From NCBI GenBank assembly GCA_031273925.1, contig JAISQW010000002.1, positions 1 to 61,430 of the forward strand: a DNA stretch of 61,430 bases, written 5' to 3'. Of the stretch, positions 1-7,711 are shown in pieces; the stretch's first letter is position 1; each line of letters opens with the position of its first letter. The notes beneath the pieces are model-generated. The model was not told the DNA's origin. It saw only the letters and a list, made by a program, of their open reading frames with translations, and made no database searches. A program made the translations under genes and the position numbers. This DNA comes from Endomicrobium sp. Lineage in GTDB: Bacteria > Elusimicrobiota > Endomicrobiia > Endomicrobiales > Endomicrobiaceae.

Positions 1-288
1 AGCTAACATACCAGCTAAAAATTTGCCAATACCATATGTTATAGACATTACTGATCCCAAAATACCAAATTCTATCTTTGTAATTCCTAGTTCACTTATA
101 AGAGATGGTGCAGCATATGAAAGATTTTTACGATTGAAATAATAAACCATGTATCCAACATACACTCCTAAAAACATTTTAATTCGCCAGGTTCTGTATT
201 GTTTAGCTATTTGTTTACCATCACTTATTTGATTCTTTGCATCAGGTAAAGATTTCATGTAATTAACAAATTTTGATAAAATAGTCAT
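1..288 (-). CDS. Sugar-phosphate antiporter, OPA/MFS family (partial, N-terminal 96 residues)
   Basis: The reverse strand is open from an ATG at 288 to the window edge, so only the first 96 residues are present. The start is preceded by a clear AGAGG ribosome binding site. After a hydrophilic stretch with KQIAKQYRTWRIK there is a transmembrane segment (FLGVYVGYMVYYFNRKNLS) followed by a conserved-looking LGITKIEFGILGSV region. This N-terminal pattern is typical of the organophosphate:phosphate antiporter family (UhpC, UhpT, GlpT), which exchanges glucose 6-phosphate or glycerol 3-phosphate for phosphate at the inner membrane. UhpC-like uptake of hexose phosphate would match the PPi-phosphofructokinase elsewhere in the window. 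The exact substrate cannot be told from this fragment. Confidence 0.8.
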   Translation of the reverse strand, partial: MTILSKFVNYMKSLPDAKNQISDGKQIAKQYRTWRIKMFLGVYVGYMVYYFNRKNLSYAAPSLISELGITKIEFGILGSVMSITYGIGKFLAGMLA

Positions 289-794
289 AATTATTTATCC
301 TCTTTTTGATGTTTGTTTCATTTATACTTCTGTACTTCTAATAAAATAATTAAATTAATAACAAATAAACTGTTAAACAGATAAAATAAATGCCAAAAAA
401 ATGTTACACACTTTAACTAACAAATAAATTTATCTAAACATAAACGTATTTATAAAACTACACCATATACTTTTACCTAATACAGTTTTCTATCTAATAC
501 TAACAACACATCAACAATAAATTAAATATCTCAACTTTTGCTTATTTTGTTTATAATAAAGAATATATCCACTTTTACTTAACATATTCTTTTACATAAG
601 TCAAGAATGTTTTAGTTCACTTTTGTATGATTTTTGTCAATTAACATTTATAAGGTATAAGACAAATAGCAATAGCAAACAACATGCGTTAGTTATATAC
701 ATATATAAAATTGTAATATTTATTCTTTTTTTTGTAAAATCTATAAAATAAATAAAAAACAAAAATTAATTTACAAAGGAATAGCATTCGAACT
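289..794. other. Divergent intergenic region, no gene seen
   Basis: This 506 bp A+T rich stretch separates the divergently transcribed transporter and suhB. I see no open frame with homology, no RNA gene and no strong repeat. A plausible sigma70-type promoter for suhB lies in it, and the promoter of the transporter should lie near its left side. Confidence 0.5.
634..661 (+). promoter_or_regulatory. Candidate sigma70-type promoter for suhB
   Basis: TTGTCA (634-639) and TATAAG (656-661) are separated by 16 bases. They lie about 130 bp upstream of the suhB start. In sequence this A+T rich chance matches are common, so this is only a candidate. Confidence 0.3.
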
Positions 795-1601
795 ATGTTT
801 TTTTCTTCTTATACTAATGTAGCTTTGCTAGCTGCCAAAGTTGGAGCAAAAATACTTCTCAAGTATTATAATAAAAAATTATATATTGAGTATAAAAATC
901 TAAAAGGTGATCCTGTGACTCAAGCAGATAAAATTTCGCAAAAAGCAATAATAAAAACAATAAAAAATGTTTTTCCCATGCATAATATTTTAGCTGAAGA
1001 AAAAAATACAAAAAAAACTGTTGATAGATATAATGAATATTGTTGGATTATAGATCCATTAGATGGTACAATAAACTTTATACATGGACTCCCAATATTT
1101 TGTGTTTCAATAGGATTAAAATATAAAAATGAAATAATTTCAAGTGTGATTTATTCACCTATCATGAAGGAGCTTTTTGTAGCAGAAAAAAATAAGGGTG
1201 CATGGCTTAATGGTAAAAGAATTAAGGTTTCAGACACAAAAAATACAATTCAGGCTTTGGCTGTTACAGGATTTTCATTTAGTATTAAAAATACAGTGAA
1301 AAGTACTAAAACAGTTAAAATTATTAGTGATATGCTATCTGAAATTCAGGGGATAAGATACCTTGGTTCTGCTGCGTTAAATATGGCTTACATAGCGTGT
1401 GGTCGTTTTGATTTTTTTTTTGAAGAAGGATTAAAACCATGGGATGTTGCTGCAGCAATTTTAACAGTCACAGAAGCTGGTGGTAAAATATCTGATTATA
1501 AAGGGTTAGACCATTCAATATTTAAAAACACCATTGTAGCATCCAATAACATTATAATACACAAAAAGATACTCAATATTATACACAATGTTAAAAAATA
1601 A
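795..1601 (+). CDS. suhB: Inositol monophosphatase family protein (SuhB-like)
   Basis: A 268-residue protein of the usual length for the Mg2+-dependent inositol monophosphatase / fructose-1,6-bisphosphatase superfamily. The metal-binding motifs are visible: EE at 68-69, DPLDGT at 87-92 and WDVAAA from 216 with a following EAGG. Family members dephosphorylate myo-inositol 1-phosphate and related sugar phosphates, and SuhB also takes part in rRNA transcription antitermination in some bacteria. Which role applies cannot be read from sequence. The gene contains a run of ten T near 1412-1421. Its end overlaps nth by 14 bp, so the two are probably co-transcribed. The nearest AAAGGA sits about 15 bases before the ATG, so the start is not well fixed. 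Confidence 0.85.
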   Translation: MFFSSYTNVALLAAKVGAKILLKYYNKKLYIEYKNLKGDPVTQADKISQKAIIKTIKNVFPMHNILAEEKNTKKTVDRYNEYCWIIDPLDGTINFIHGLPIFCVSIGLKYKNEIISSVIYSPIMKELFVAEKNKGAWLNGKRIKVSDTKNTIQALAVTGFSFSIKNTVKSTKTVKIISDMLSEIQGIRYLGSAALNMAYIACGRFDFFFEEGLKPWDVAAAILTVTEAGGKISDYKGLDHSIFKNTIVASNNIIIHKKILNIIHNVKK

Positions 1602-2223
1602 AAAAAAATATGTTCTAAAAATAATTAAAATTTTTAAAAGTAATCCACTAGAATTTGTATGTCCACTTAAGTTTTCTAGCCCTTTTGAATTGCTTGTTGC
1701 TGTAGTTTTATCAGCACAATGTACTGATAAGAGAGTCAATAAGATAACAAAAAATCTTTTTAAAAGATATAAGAATATAAAAGATTATGCTAATGCTGAC
1801 ATTTTTGAACTTGAAAGTTATATAATATCGTCAGGATTTTTTAGGAATAAAGCAAAGAATATTATTGAATCTGCTAAATTAATAATTAGTCTATATAATG
1901 GTATTGTCCCAAATACTATGTTTGAATTGCTTAAACTTCCTGGTGTTGCAAGAAAAACAGCAAATGTAGTTTTAAGTTTTGCTTTTAATGTAATAGAAGG
2001 TATTGTTGTTGACACTCATGTTATAAGAATTGCGAATTTATTACACCTTACAGAACATGTTAATCCTGTTAAAATAGAAAAAGATTTGATGAATATAGTC
2101 CCAAGAATACATTGGAAAATTTTTTCTTTTTATATACAAAATCTTGGAAGAACAATCTGTAAAGCAAAAAATCCAAATCATATAATTTGTCCATTGAATA
2201 AAATTTGTCATTTAAAAAATTGA
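1588..2223 (+). CDS. nth: Endonuclease III, DNA glycosylase/AP lyase
   Basis: A 211-residue helix-hairpin-helix glycosylase that removes oxidised pyrimidines in base excision repair. LPGVARKTANVVL carries the catalytic lysine (K123) and VDTHVIR the catalytic aspartate (D142), both in canonical spacing. The C-terminal iron-sulfur motif should be C-X6-C-X2-C-X5-C. Here it reads C191, H198, C201, C207, so the second ligand is histidine instead of cysteine. The codon is CAT and the frame is otherwise intact. The gene overlaps suhB and is followed by birA after 22 bp. Activity is likely, but the [4Fe-4S] site is non-standard. Confidence 0.93.
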   Translation: MLKNKKKYVLKIIKIFKSNPLEFVCPLKFSSPFELLVAVVLSAQCTDKRVNKITKNLFKRYKNIKDYANADIFELESYIISSGFFRNKAKNIIESAKLIISLYNGIVPNTMFELLKLPGVARKTANVVLSFAFNVIEGIVVDTHVIRIANLLHLTEHVNPVKIEKDLMNIVPRIHWKIFSFYIQNLGRTICKAKNPNHIICPLNKICHLKN

Positions 2224-2245
2224 TATAGATATAATATTAAAATTT

Positions 2246-2986
2246 ATGAAAAAATTTAATGTATTTAATGCTATTAGATATTATCAAAAACTCTTATCAA
2301 CACAAAATGTTGTTAAAGAATTAGCTAAAAAAAATGTGAAAGAAGGTATTGTTGTTGTTGCTGAAAAACAAATAAATGGCTATGGACGTATTGGAAGAAT
2401 ATGGCATTCAAATATCGGAGGCTTATGGTTTTCTATACTTTTAAAACCACAACTTTATCATTATGAAGCACATAAATTTGGATTATTAATGGCTATTGCG
2501 TTAAATACAATTTTTGAAAAATATAAAGTAATTTCTCAAATAAAATGGCCTAATGATATTCTTGTACTAAAAAAAAAAATTGCTGGAATAATAACAGAAA
2601 CATCTATACAGAAAAAGAAAATAAATTGGATTGTTATGGGTGTTGGAATAAACATTAATAATAACTTAAAAAAAAGTATTAGTAACATTGCTATTTCTTT
2701 GAAAACAGTTTTAGGAAGAAAAATTGATAAAAATATCTTTCTCTTATTATTATTGATGCAATTTGAATGTTTTTATGCTAATTTTATTAAAAATGGATTT
2801 GAACAATTTGTTAAAAAATATAATAATAAAATTGCTTATAAAAATGAATTTGTAAAAATCACTGTTGGTGACAATGTTGTGTTAAGTGGAGTGAATTTAG
2901 GGATAGATAAAAATGGAAAACTTATTATTAAAACATTAAAAGGTATTAAGAAAATAGCTTTTGGGACTTTGCGAACAATAAAATAA
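2246..2986 (+). CDS. birA: Biotin--[acetyl-CoA-carboxylase] ligase, catalytic domain only
   Basis: A 246-residue biotin protein ligase without the N-terminal winged-helix repressor domain of E. coli BirA, so it should act only as an enzyme that biotinylates carboxylase carrier subunits. Visible signatures are the biotinyl-AMP binding loop (NGYGRIGRIW, 44-53, with Y where many have R), KWPNDI (100-105) and the following KKKIAGI. A small C-terminal SH3-like domain is suggested by VKITVGDNVVLSGVNLGID. A run of eleven A lies at 2569-2579 within the KKK codons, a likely polymerase slippage site. The gene follows nth closely and is probably in the same transcript. Confidence 0.9.
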   Translation: MKKFNVFNAIRYYQKLLSTQNVVKELAKKNVKEGIVVVAEKQINGYGRIGRIWHSNIGGLWFSILLKPQLYHYEAHKFGLLMAIALNTIFEKYKVISQIKWPNDILVLKKKIAGIITETSIQKKKINWIVMGVGININNNLKKSISNIAISLKTVLGRKIDKNIFLLLLLMQFECFYANFIKNGFEQFVKKYNNKIAYKNEFVKITVGDNVVLSGVNLGIDKNGKLIIKTLKGIKKIAFGTLRTIK

Positions 2987-3094
2987 CTTTTTTGTGATAT
3001 TATTGTATGTTTCATATTTGAAATCTGTAAAAGCTGTTATAGTTGTATATAAGTGTAATAAGGCAATATTTAATTAAATGGAGAGGAAATAATA

Positions 3095-3391
3095 ATGGAA
3101 TTATTTAAAATGGCTAAAAATGCAATGTCTATTAGGAATAAACTAGGTGAAGTTGACAAAAAATTAAGAGCAGAAATAATTGATGTTGAATATAAAAATG
3201 TTAAAATACAGGTAAATGCAAAAAACGAATTTTTAAATTTAAATCTCCCAGATAGTTTACTTAAAGAAAATAAGTCAAAAATTGAAAAAGTTATATTATC
3301 AGCTTTTATAGAAGCTTGTAAAAGAGCACAAACTATTATGGCTAAAGAAGCCAAAAATTTAACTAACATAATGAAAATTTCTGAGCGTTAA
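3095..3391 (+). CDS. YbaB/EbfC family nucleoid-associated protein
   Basis: A 98-residue protein with the layout of the YbaB/EbfC family: an N-terminal amphipathic helix (MAKNAMSIRNKLGEVDKKL), a central beta strand region and a C-terminal helix ending in KEAKNLTNIM. Members dimerise and bind DNA without strong sequence preference. The start is supported by GGAGAGG at 3080-3086. In many bacteria ybaB lies between dnaX and recR. Here it stands alone, 108 bp after birA and converging on ogg. Confidence 0.75.
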   Translation: MELFKMAKNAMSIRNKLGEVDKKLRAEIIDVEYKNVKIQVNAKNEFLNLNLPDSLLKENKSKIEKVILSAFIEACKRAQTIMAKEAKNLTNIMKISER

Positions 3392-3407
3392 TCTTTATTT
3401 TTGTGAA

Positions 3408-4115
3408 TTATTTAAAAATTACACCTGTGTTTTTGCACCAAAACAACATATCTAAATGAGACATAGGTATACCGATTTTATTAGAAAATTTTTGCATTTG
3501 TTTTTCAATTTTAAAATATCCTTTTTTATTAAGTGTATTAGGTATTTTTTTTATTACACCATAAATTTTAAGATTTTTTAAAACATGTCTATCTAGTATA
3601 GCTAAATTTTTACTTATGCCAATATTTCTTAAAAAATGTCCGGCTTCTTTATAGCCTATTCCTTTAACATTTATTTTAAGCCATTCCCTTAATTCATATA
3701 CATTGTTTTCAAAATGTTCTATTCTTTCTCTTATCTTTATTTTACCGTTAATTATAAATCTTTCCTTTGCATCAACAACATATTTTGCCTTGTTATTTTT
3801 AAATCTTATATTATGAATTATCTTTACTATGTCGTTTGTGTCGTTTGTTGTAGATTTAAATATTATGTTTTTATTTATAAGTTTTTTAACTGCTTCCCAG
3901 CACAACTTTGCTCTACTTTGAGGTGTAAAAATACAAAATATAAGCTCTGTAAAAATTTCTTTTTCAGTTCCTTTTTTAAATATACATTTGAAATGTTTTT
4001 CTCTACATAAAATGAGCGGTAGTACTTTACGCCAAAAGGTCTTTAATTCCATAATAGTACTGGAATTATCTTTTGATGTTTGCAAAAAATTAACATCATT
4101 TAAAAAATTTTTCAT
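3408..4115 (-). CDS. ogg: 8-oxoguanine DNA glycosylase/AP lyase, archaeal Ogg2 type
   Basis: A 235-residue helix-hairpin-helix glycosylase. VKGIGYKEAGHFLRNIG (150-166) holds the catalytic lysine K156, and AILDRH (172-177) the catalytic aspartate D175. LDMLFWCKNTG near the C-terminus matches the Ogg2 (Methanocaldococcus-type) family better than bacterial MutM or eukaryotic OGG1. It excises 8-oxoguanine opposite C. It converges on ybaB with a 16 bp gap. No clear Shine-Dalgarno precedes the chosen ATG. A second ATG at residue 22 (4052) is possible, because the conserved part begins about there. Confidence 0.88.
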   Translation of the reverse strand: MKNFLNDVNFLQTSKDNSSTIMELKTFWRKVLPLILCREKHFKCIFKKGTEKEIFTELIFCIFTPQSRAKLCWEAVKKLINKNIIFKSTTNDTNDIVKIIHNIRFKNNKAKYVVDAKERFIINGKIKIRERIEHFENNVYELREWLKINVKGIGYKEAGHFLRNIGISKNLAILDRHVLKNLKIYGVIKKIPNTLNKKGYFKIEKQMQKFSNKIGIPMSHLDMLFWCKNTGVIFK

Positions 4116-4655
4116 AATAACATGACAATATTTTTCTACCTTAATACTTATTAATACTTAACAGATTAACAGAATATTAGCATATGAAGCAATAAAAAAC
4201 AATTATTACAGATGATTTGTTTGTATTTGTGGATTTTAAAAAATCAAAATATAAAAAATACACTTTATTGTTACAATAATATCAATATATTTATGATATA
4301 TGTGATGTAATTTTACAGATAATTATGATCAAAACAGTCACTAGCATTTTGCAATAATGTCTTTTGATTTTTTAGATATACATATCGTATATAATTTTAT
4401 TTTTTCATAGAAAAATATTAAAATTAAAAATCCATATTTACTTAATAAAAACTTTTTTAATAATTTTGTTTGTACGGTTTATTTTAAATTTTCTTTATAC
4501 CTTTACATAATACCTTTACATAATACTTGTTTTATGATAGCATTATACGGTATAAATATAATATTAGCATGTTTAGCAATTCAAAATTTTGGGAAAGTTT
4601 ATATTAAAAATTTAATAATGGATTATTATATTACTAACTAAATAGGGTGATAGAA
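4116..4655. other. Divergent intergenic region with short tandem repeats, no gene seen
   Basis: About 540 bp between ogg (reverse) and yajC (forward). It holds a 10-bp exact tandem duplication (TTAATACTTA, 4141-4160) and a 13-bp exact tandem duplication (CTTTACATAATAC, 4501-4526). I find no protein with recognisable similarity and no RNA gene. Promoters for both neighbours should be here. Confidence 0.5.
4501..4526. repeat. Tandem duplication, 2 x 13 bp
   Basis: CTTTACATAATAC occurs twice in a row (4501-4513 and 4514-4526), and a partial copy (CTTTATAC) precedes it at 4493. It lies 130 bp upstream of yajC and looks like replication slippage in A+T rich spacer. Confidence 0.9.
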
Positions 4656-5075
4656 ATGAGAATTATAGGAAAGTTTGTTGAATTATTGTTTTCTTTGATT
4701 GTGATGATATTTGTGTTACCATCTTTTGTATTTGCGTATTCTTTAACTGATAGTGTTTCATCACTTGGTGGATTAGTTCCAATCCTTCTTATTTTTATTT
4801 TTTTCTATTTATTTTTAATGAGACCTCAACAAAAAAAAGTTAGAGAACATCAAAAATTATTGAATTCTTTAAAAAAATCAGACAAGATTATTACAACAGG
4901 TGGAATTTATGCTACTGTAAATTCTGTCAATGGAGATGTTGTTGAAGTAAAAATTAACGAAAGTGTTTGTATTAAAATTGTACGACAATCGATAGCTACT
5001 ATTTTAATAAACAAAGAAGAAATTTCTAATGCTAAAGAAGATACACCAGAGATCCCAAAATTAATAAAAAAATAA
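4656..5075 (+). CDS. yajC: Preprotein translocase accessory subunit YajC
   Basis: A 139-residue inner-membrane protein that associates with SecD and SecF. It has a hydrophobic N-terminal segment that may be a signal-like helix, a second membrane helix (VPILLIFIFFYLFLMRPQQK) ending in the family hallmark RPQQKK, then a cytoplasmic beta domain containing SDKIITTGGIYATV. I chose ATG 4656 because TAGGGTGA (4643-4650) is well placed as a ribosome binding site for it. An upstream GTG at 4647 lies inside that site. secD follows after a 236 bp gap, longer than usual for this operon. Confidence 0.92.
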   Translation: MRIIGKFVELLFSLIVMIFVLPSFVFAYSLTDSVSSLGGLVPILLIFIFFYLFLMRPQQKKVREHQKLLNSLKKSDKIITTGGIYATVNSVNGDVVEVKINESVCIKIVRQSIATILINKEEISNAKEDTPEIPKLIKK

Positions 5076-5202
5076 TGGAAAAATTTGTATAACAATATAT
5101 GTTTCACAGTATAAATGTTGTTGAATATAATAATTCAAGCAAGAGCAATTCTTAATCTAAAATAGATGTAAAAATTATAAATTTTTTTTATATAATGTTT
5201 TG

Positions 5203-5234
5203 GCGATTGTTTACACGTATTATGAACCAATCGC
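5203..5234. repeat. Inverted repeat upstream of secD
   Basis: GCGATTG (5203-5209) and CAATCGC (5228-5234) form a perfect 7-bp inverted repeat with an 18-nt spacer. It is more G+C rich than its surroundings and sits 78 bp upstream of secD. It could be an operator or an mRNA hairpin. No known site is recognised. Confidence 0.5.
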
Positions 5235-5311
5235 GATATATCATAAGTTAGCTATAACTTTGGTGTTAATTGATTATCTTGTTTTTTGACGTATGTTTAA
5301 ATTAATAATAA

Positions 5312-6760
5312 ATGAACATTATTGCTATAATGAATAGAATTAATTTTAAATTTTGGATTACTGTTGTTTTATTGATTTTATCTTTGTTAGTTTTATGGCC
5401 ATCATTTAATTGGTTAATTATATCTAAAAATAAAAAAAAATATGACAAAGAAAATACAAATTTTATTTTCAAAAAAGTTTTAAAACTTGGATTAGATTTA
5501 AAAGGAGGTACACAATTACTCTTAGAAATTGATTCTAATAAATTAGATAACAGCACAAATATCGAAGACGTTGTTAATAGATCCATAGAGATTATAAGTA
5601 ATAGAATAGACCAGTTTGGCATCATTGACCCAGTTATCACAAAGCAAGGTAGCAAAAATATATTAGTGCAACTTCCTGGAATTAAAAATACTGCAGCAGC
5701 AAAATCTCTAATAGATAAAGTAGCATTATTAGAATTTAGAATAGTAAACACTAGTGAAAACTCTAAGAATGTCATAGGGTTATTAAATAAAATGTGTATC
5801 ACTCCTTCTCAATATAGAAAGAATTCTTCTAACTATCAAGATATAAAAAATATTATGCCTAAAAATACATCTGTTTTTGAAAGTAAAGAAGACGCAAAAT
5901 ATTATGTTTTGGAGAAAGTACTCTTAACTGGTGAGTCTATTAAAAATGCAAAAGTTATTTTTGATCAATATGGACATTGCGCAGTCTGTATAGAATTTAA
6001 TAAAAAAAGTAAAAACACATTTGCAAATATTACTGCTAAAAATATAGGAAATTTTCTAGCTATAGTATTAGATGATGTAATACAATCTATTCCTATGATT
6101 CGTTCAGAAATTTTAGATGGGACAGCTGTTATTGAAGGTAATTTTTCTCCAGAAAGTGCAAGATTACTTGCTATGGCATTAAGAGCTGGAGCTCTTCCAG
6201 TGTCTATAAAAATTGTAGAAGAAAGAACTATCGGACCATTGCTTGGTGCTGATTTGATAAAAAAAGGTTTTATTTCATCTTTTATAGGAATTATTGTGGT
6301 TTTTATATTTATGACTATATATTACCGTTTATCAGGTATTATCGCAAATATAGCATTATGTTTAAATTTTATAATGATTTTGGCAGTAATGGCATATTTT
6401 CAATTTACTCTAACGCTTCCTGGTATTGCAGGAATAACTCTTACACTTGCTATGGCAGTTGATGCAAATATACTTATATTAGAAAGAATAAGAGATGAAC
6501 TTGCACTTGGTAAAACATCTAAGTCTGCTTTAATTGATGGTTATAAAAAATCTTTTTGGACAATTTTTGATTCAAATGTTACGACAATTATAGCTGCGTT
6601 TTTTTTGTTTAGATTTGGTGCAGGACATATAAGAGGTTTTGCTATTACACTTTCAATAGGGCTCATTATAAGCATGTTTACTGCTACAATAGTGACAAAA
6701 GTTATATATGATTTCCTATTAAATAGGAAAATTTTATTAAATATCAGAAATATAATTTAA
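5312..6760 (+). CDS. secD: Protein translocase subunit SecD
   Basis: A 482-residue RND-family membrane protein that with SecF uses the proton motive force to help pull secreted proteins through SecYEG. It shows an N-terminal membrane helix, the GLDLKGGTQLLLEID motif after about residue 55, the periplasmic P1 domain (VNRSIEIISNRIDQFGIIDPV), and five C-terminal membrane helices with the conserved LTLAMAVDANILILERIRDE. The start could instead be the ATG at 5330 (MNRINFKFW), which fits family N-termini better. Neither has a strong ribosome binding site. A perfect 9-bp inverted repeat lies near the 3' end (6712-6730). secF follows after 17 bp. Confidence 0.95.
   Translation: MNIIAIMNRINFKFWITVVLLILSLLVLWPSFNWLIISKNKKKYDKENTNFIFKKVLKLGLDLKGGTQLLLEIDSNKLDNSTNIEDVVNRSIEIISNRIDQFGIIDPVITKQGSKNILVQLPGIKNTAAAKSLIDKVALLEFRIVNTSENSKNVIGLLNKMCITPSQYRKNSSNYQDIKNIMPKNTSVFESKEDAKYYVLEKVLLTGESIKNAKVIFDQYGHCAVCIEFNKKSKNTFANITAKNIGNFLAIVLDDVIQSIPMIRSEILDGTAVIEGNFSPESARLLAMALRAGALPVSIKIVEERTIGPLLGADLIKKGFISSFIGIIVVFIFMTIYYRLSGIIANIALCLNFIMILAVMAYFQFTLTLPGIAGITLTLAMAVDANILILERIRDELALGKTSKSALIDGYKKSFWTIFDSNVTTIIAAFFLFRFGAGHIRGFAITLSIGLIISMFTATIVTKVIYDFLLNRKILLNIRNII
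6712..6730. repeat. Perfect inverted repeat inside the secD 3' end
   Basis: TTTCCTATT (6712-6720), a single A, then AATAGGAAA (6722-6730). It lies in the last codons of secD, just before the secD-secF junction, so it could form a small mRNA hairpin. Confidence 0.85.
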
Positions 6761-6777
6761 ATTAAAAAGCATGGAAA

Positions 6778-7677
6778 ATGCAATTATTTATAGGTAACAT
6801 AGATTTTATTAAAAACAGATATAGGTTTTTTATATTTTCCGGTTTGTTATTGCTAATAACAATGTTTGCCTTGATTGTTAGACACGGTCCAAATCTTGGT
6901 ATTGATTTTAAAGGTGGCATTATTATGCAAATTTCTTTACATAATAATTATAATGTTACCTTAAATGATATTCGTGATATTATTCGAAAACATGGGGTAA
7001 AGTCTTTCGAAATTCAAAATCTTGAAAATTCTATTATTTTAAAAATTAAAAAAATGAATAAATTACAAGAAGAATTTAACATTTTAGAAGCAATAAAAAA
7101 CTCAATACAATTAAAATTTATTAATAATTCTGTAATAATTGAAAAGATTGATTATGTTGGTCCTACTATAGGAAAGTTTTTTCTAAAACAGGCTATTTAT
7201 TCATTTCTTTTCGCAATTGTTGGAATTATTGTATATGTATCATTTAGATTTAAATCAAACTTATGGGGTCTTTTCGCAATTGTTGGAATTATCCACGATG
7301 TTATTATATCTTTTGGTTTTATTGTTCTTGCAAATAAAGAGATTAACATGATAGTTATTGTTGCTCTTCTTACAATTGCTGGTTATTCAATTAATGACAC
7401 TATTGTATTATTTGATAGAATAAAAGAAAATTTAAAATTTCATAAAAATTTAGATATTAAAACTGTAATTAATAAAAGTATTAATGAAATACTTACAAGA
7501 ACCATCATAACTTCATTAATGGTGTTAATTGTAGCATGTTCTTTATTTATTTTAGGTGGCGAAGTCATACATACATTTTCGTACGTAATGATTATAGGTA
7601 CGATACTCGGCGTGTTTTCATCTATATTCATTTGCTCACAACTCATTTATGAATATGAAAAAACAAAACAATTATAA
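6778..7677 (+). CDS. secF: Protein translocase subunit SecF
   Basis: A 299-residue partner of SecD with six predicted membrane helices. Family marks are GIDFKGGIIMQISL near residue 42, the DYVGPTIGKFFLKQA junction after the periplasmic domain, and AGYSINDTIVLFDRIKEN in the membrane domain. ATG 6778 is used because the ATG at 6771 is out of frame and stops at once. The gene contains two copies of a 24-bp sequence (7206-7229 and 7269-7292) in the same frame, each encoding LFAIVGII in neighbouring membrane helices. waaA follows after 34 bp. Confidence 0.95.
   Translation: MQLFIGNIDFIKNRYRFFIFSGLLLLITMFALIVRHGPNLGIDFKGGIIMQISLHNNYNVTLNDIRDIIRKHGVKSFEIQNLENSIILKIKKMNKLQEEFNILEAIKNSIQLKFINNSVIIEKIDYVGPTIGKFFLKQAIYSFLFAIVGIIVYVSFRFKSNLWGLFAIVGIIHDVIISFGFIVLANKEINMIVIVALLTIAGYSINDTIVLFDRIKENLKFHKNLDIKTVINKSINEILTRTIITSLMVLIVACSLFILGGEVIHTFSYVMIIGTILGVFSSIFICSQLIYEYEKTKQL
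7206..7292 (+). repeat. In-frame 24-bp direct repeat within secF
   Basis: The same 24 bases occur at 7206-7229 and 7269-7292, exactly 63 bp (21 codons) apart. Both copies encode LFAIVGII. The match extends to synonymous positions, so it is more than protein-level similarity of membrane helices. Confidence 0.9.
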
Positions 7678-7711
7678 AAAAAGATTGTTTTTGTAAAAAA
7701 ATCAATAACAA

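Noticed and set aside
4321-4372. A possible hairpin (ATCAAAA/TTTTGAT) in the ogg-yajC gap
   Set aside because: Only seven A+T pairs with a long loop and no position downstream of a gene. This is expected by chance in such sequence.
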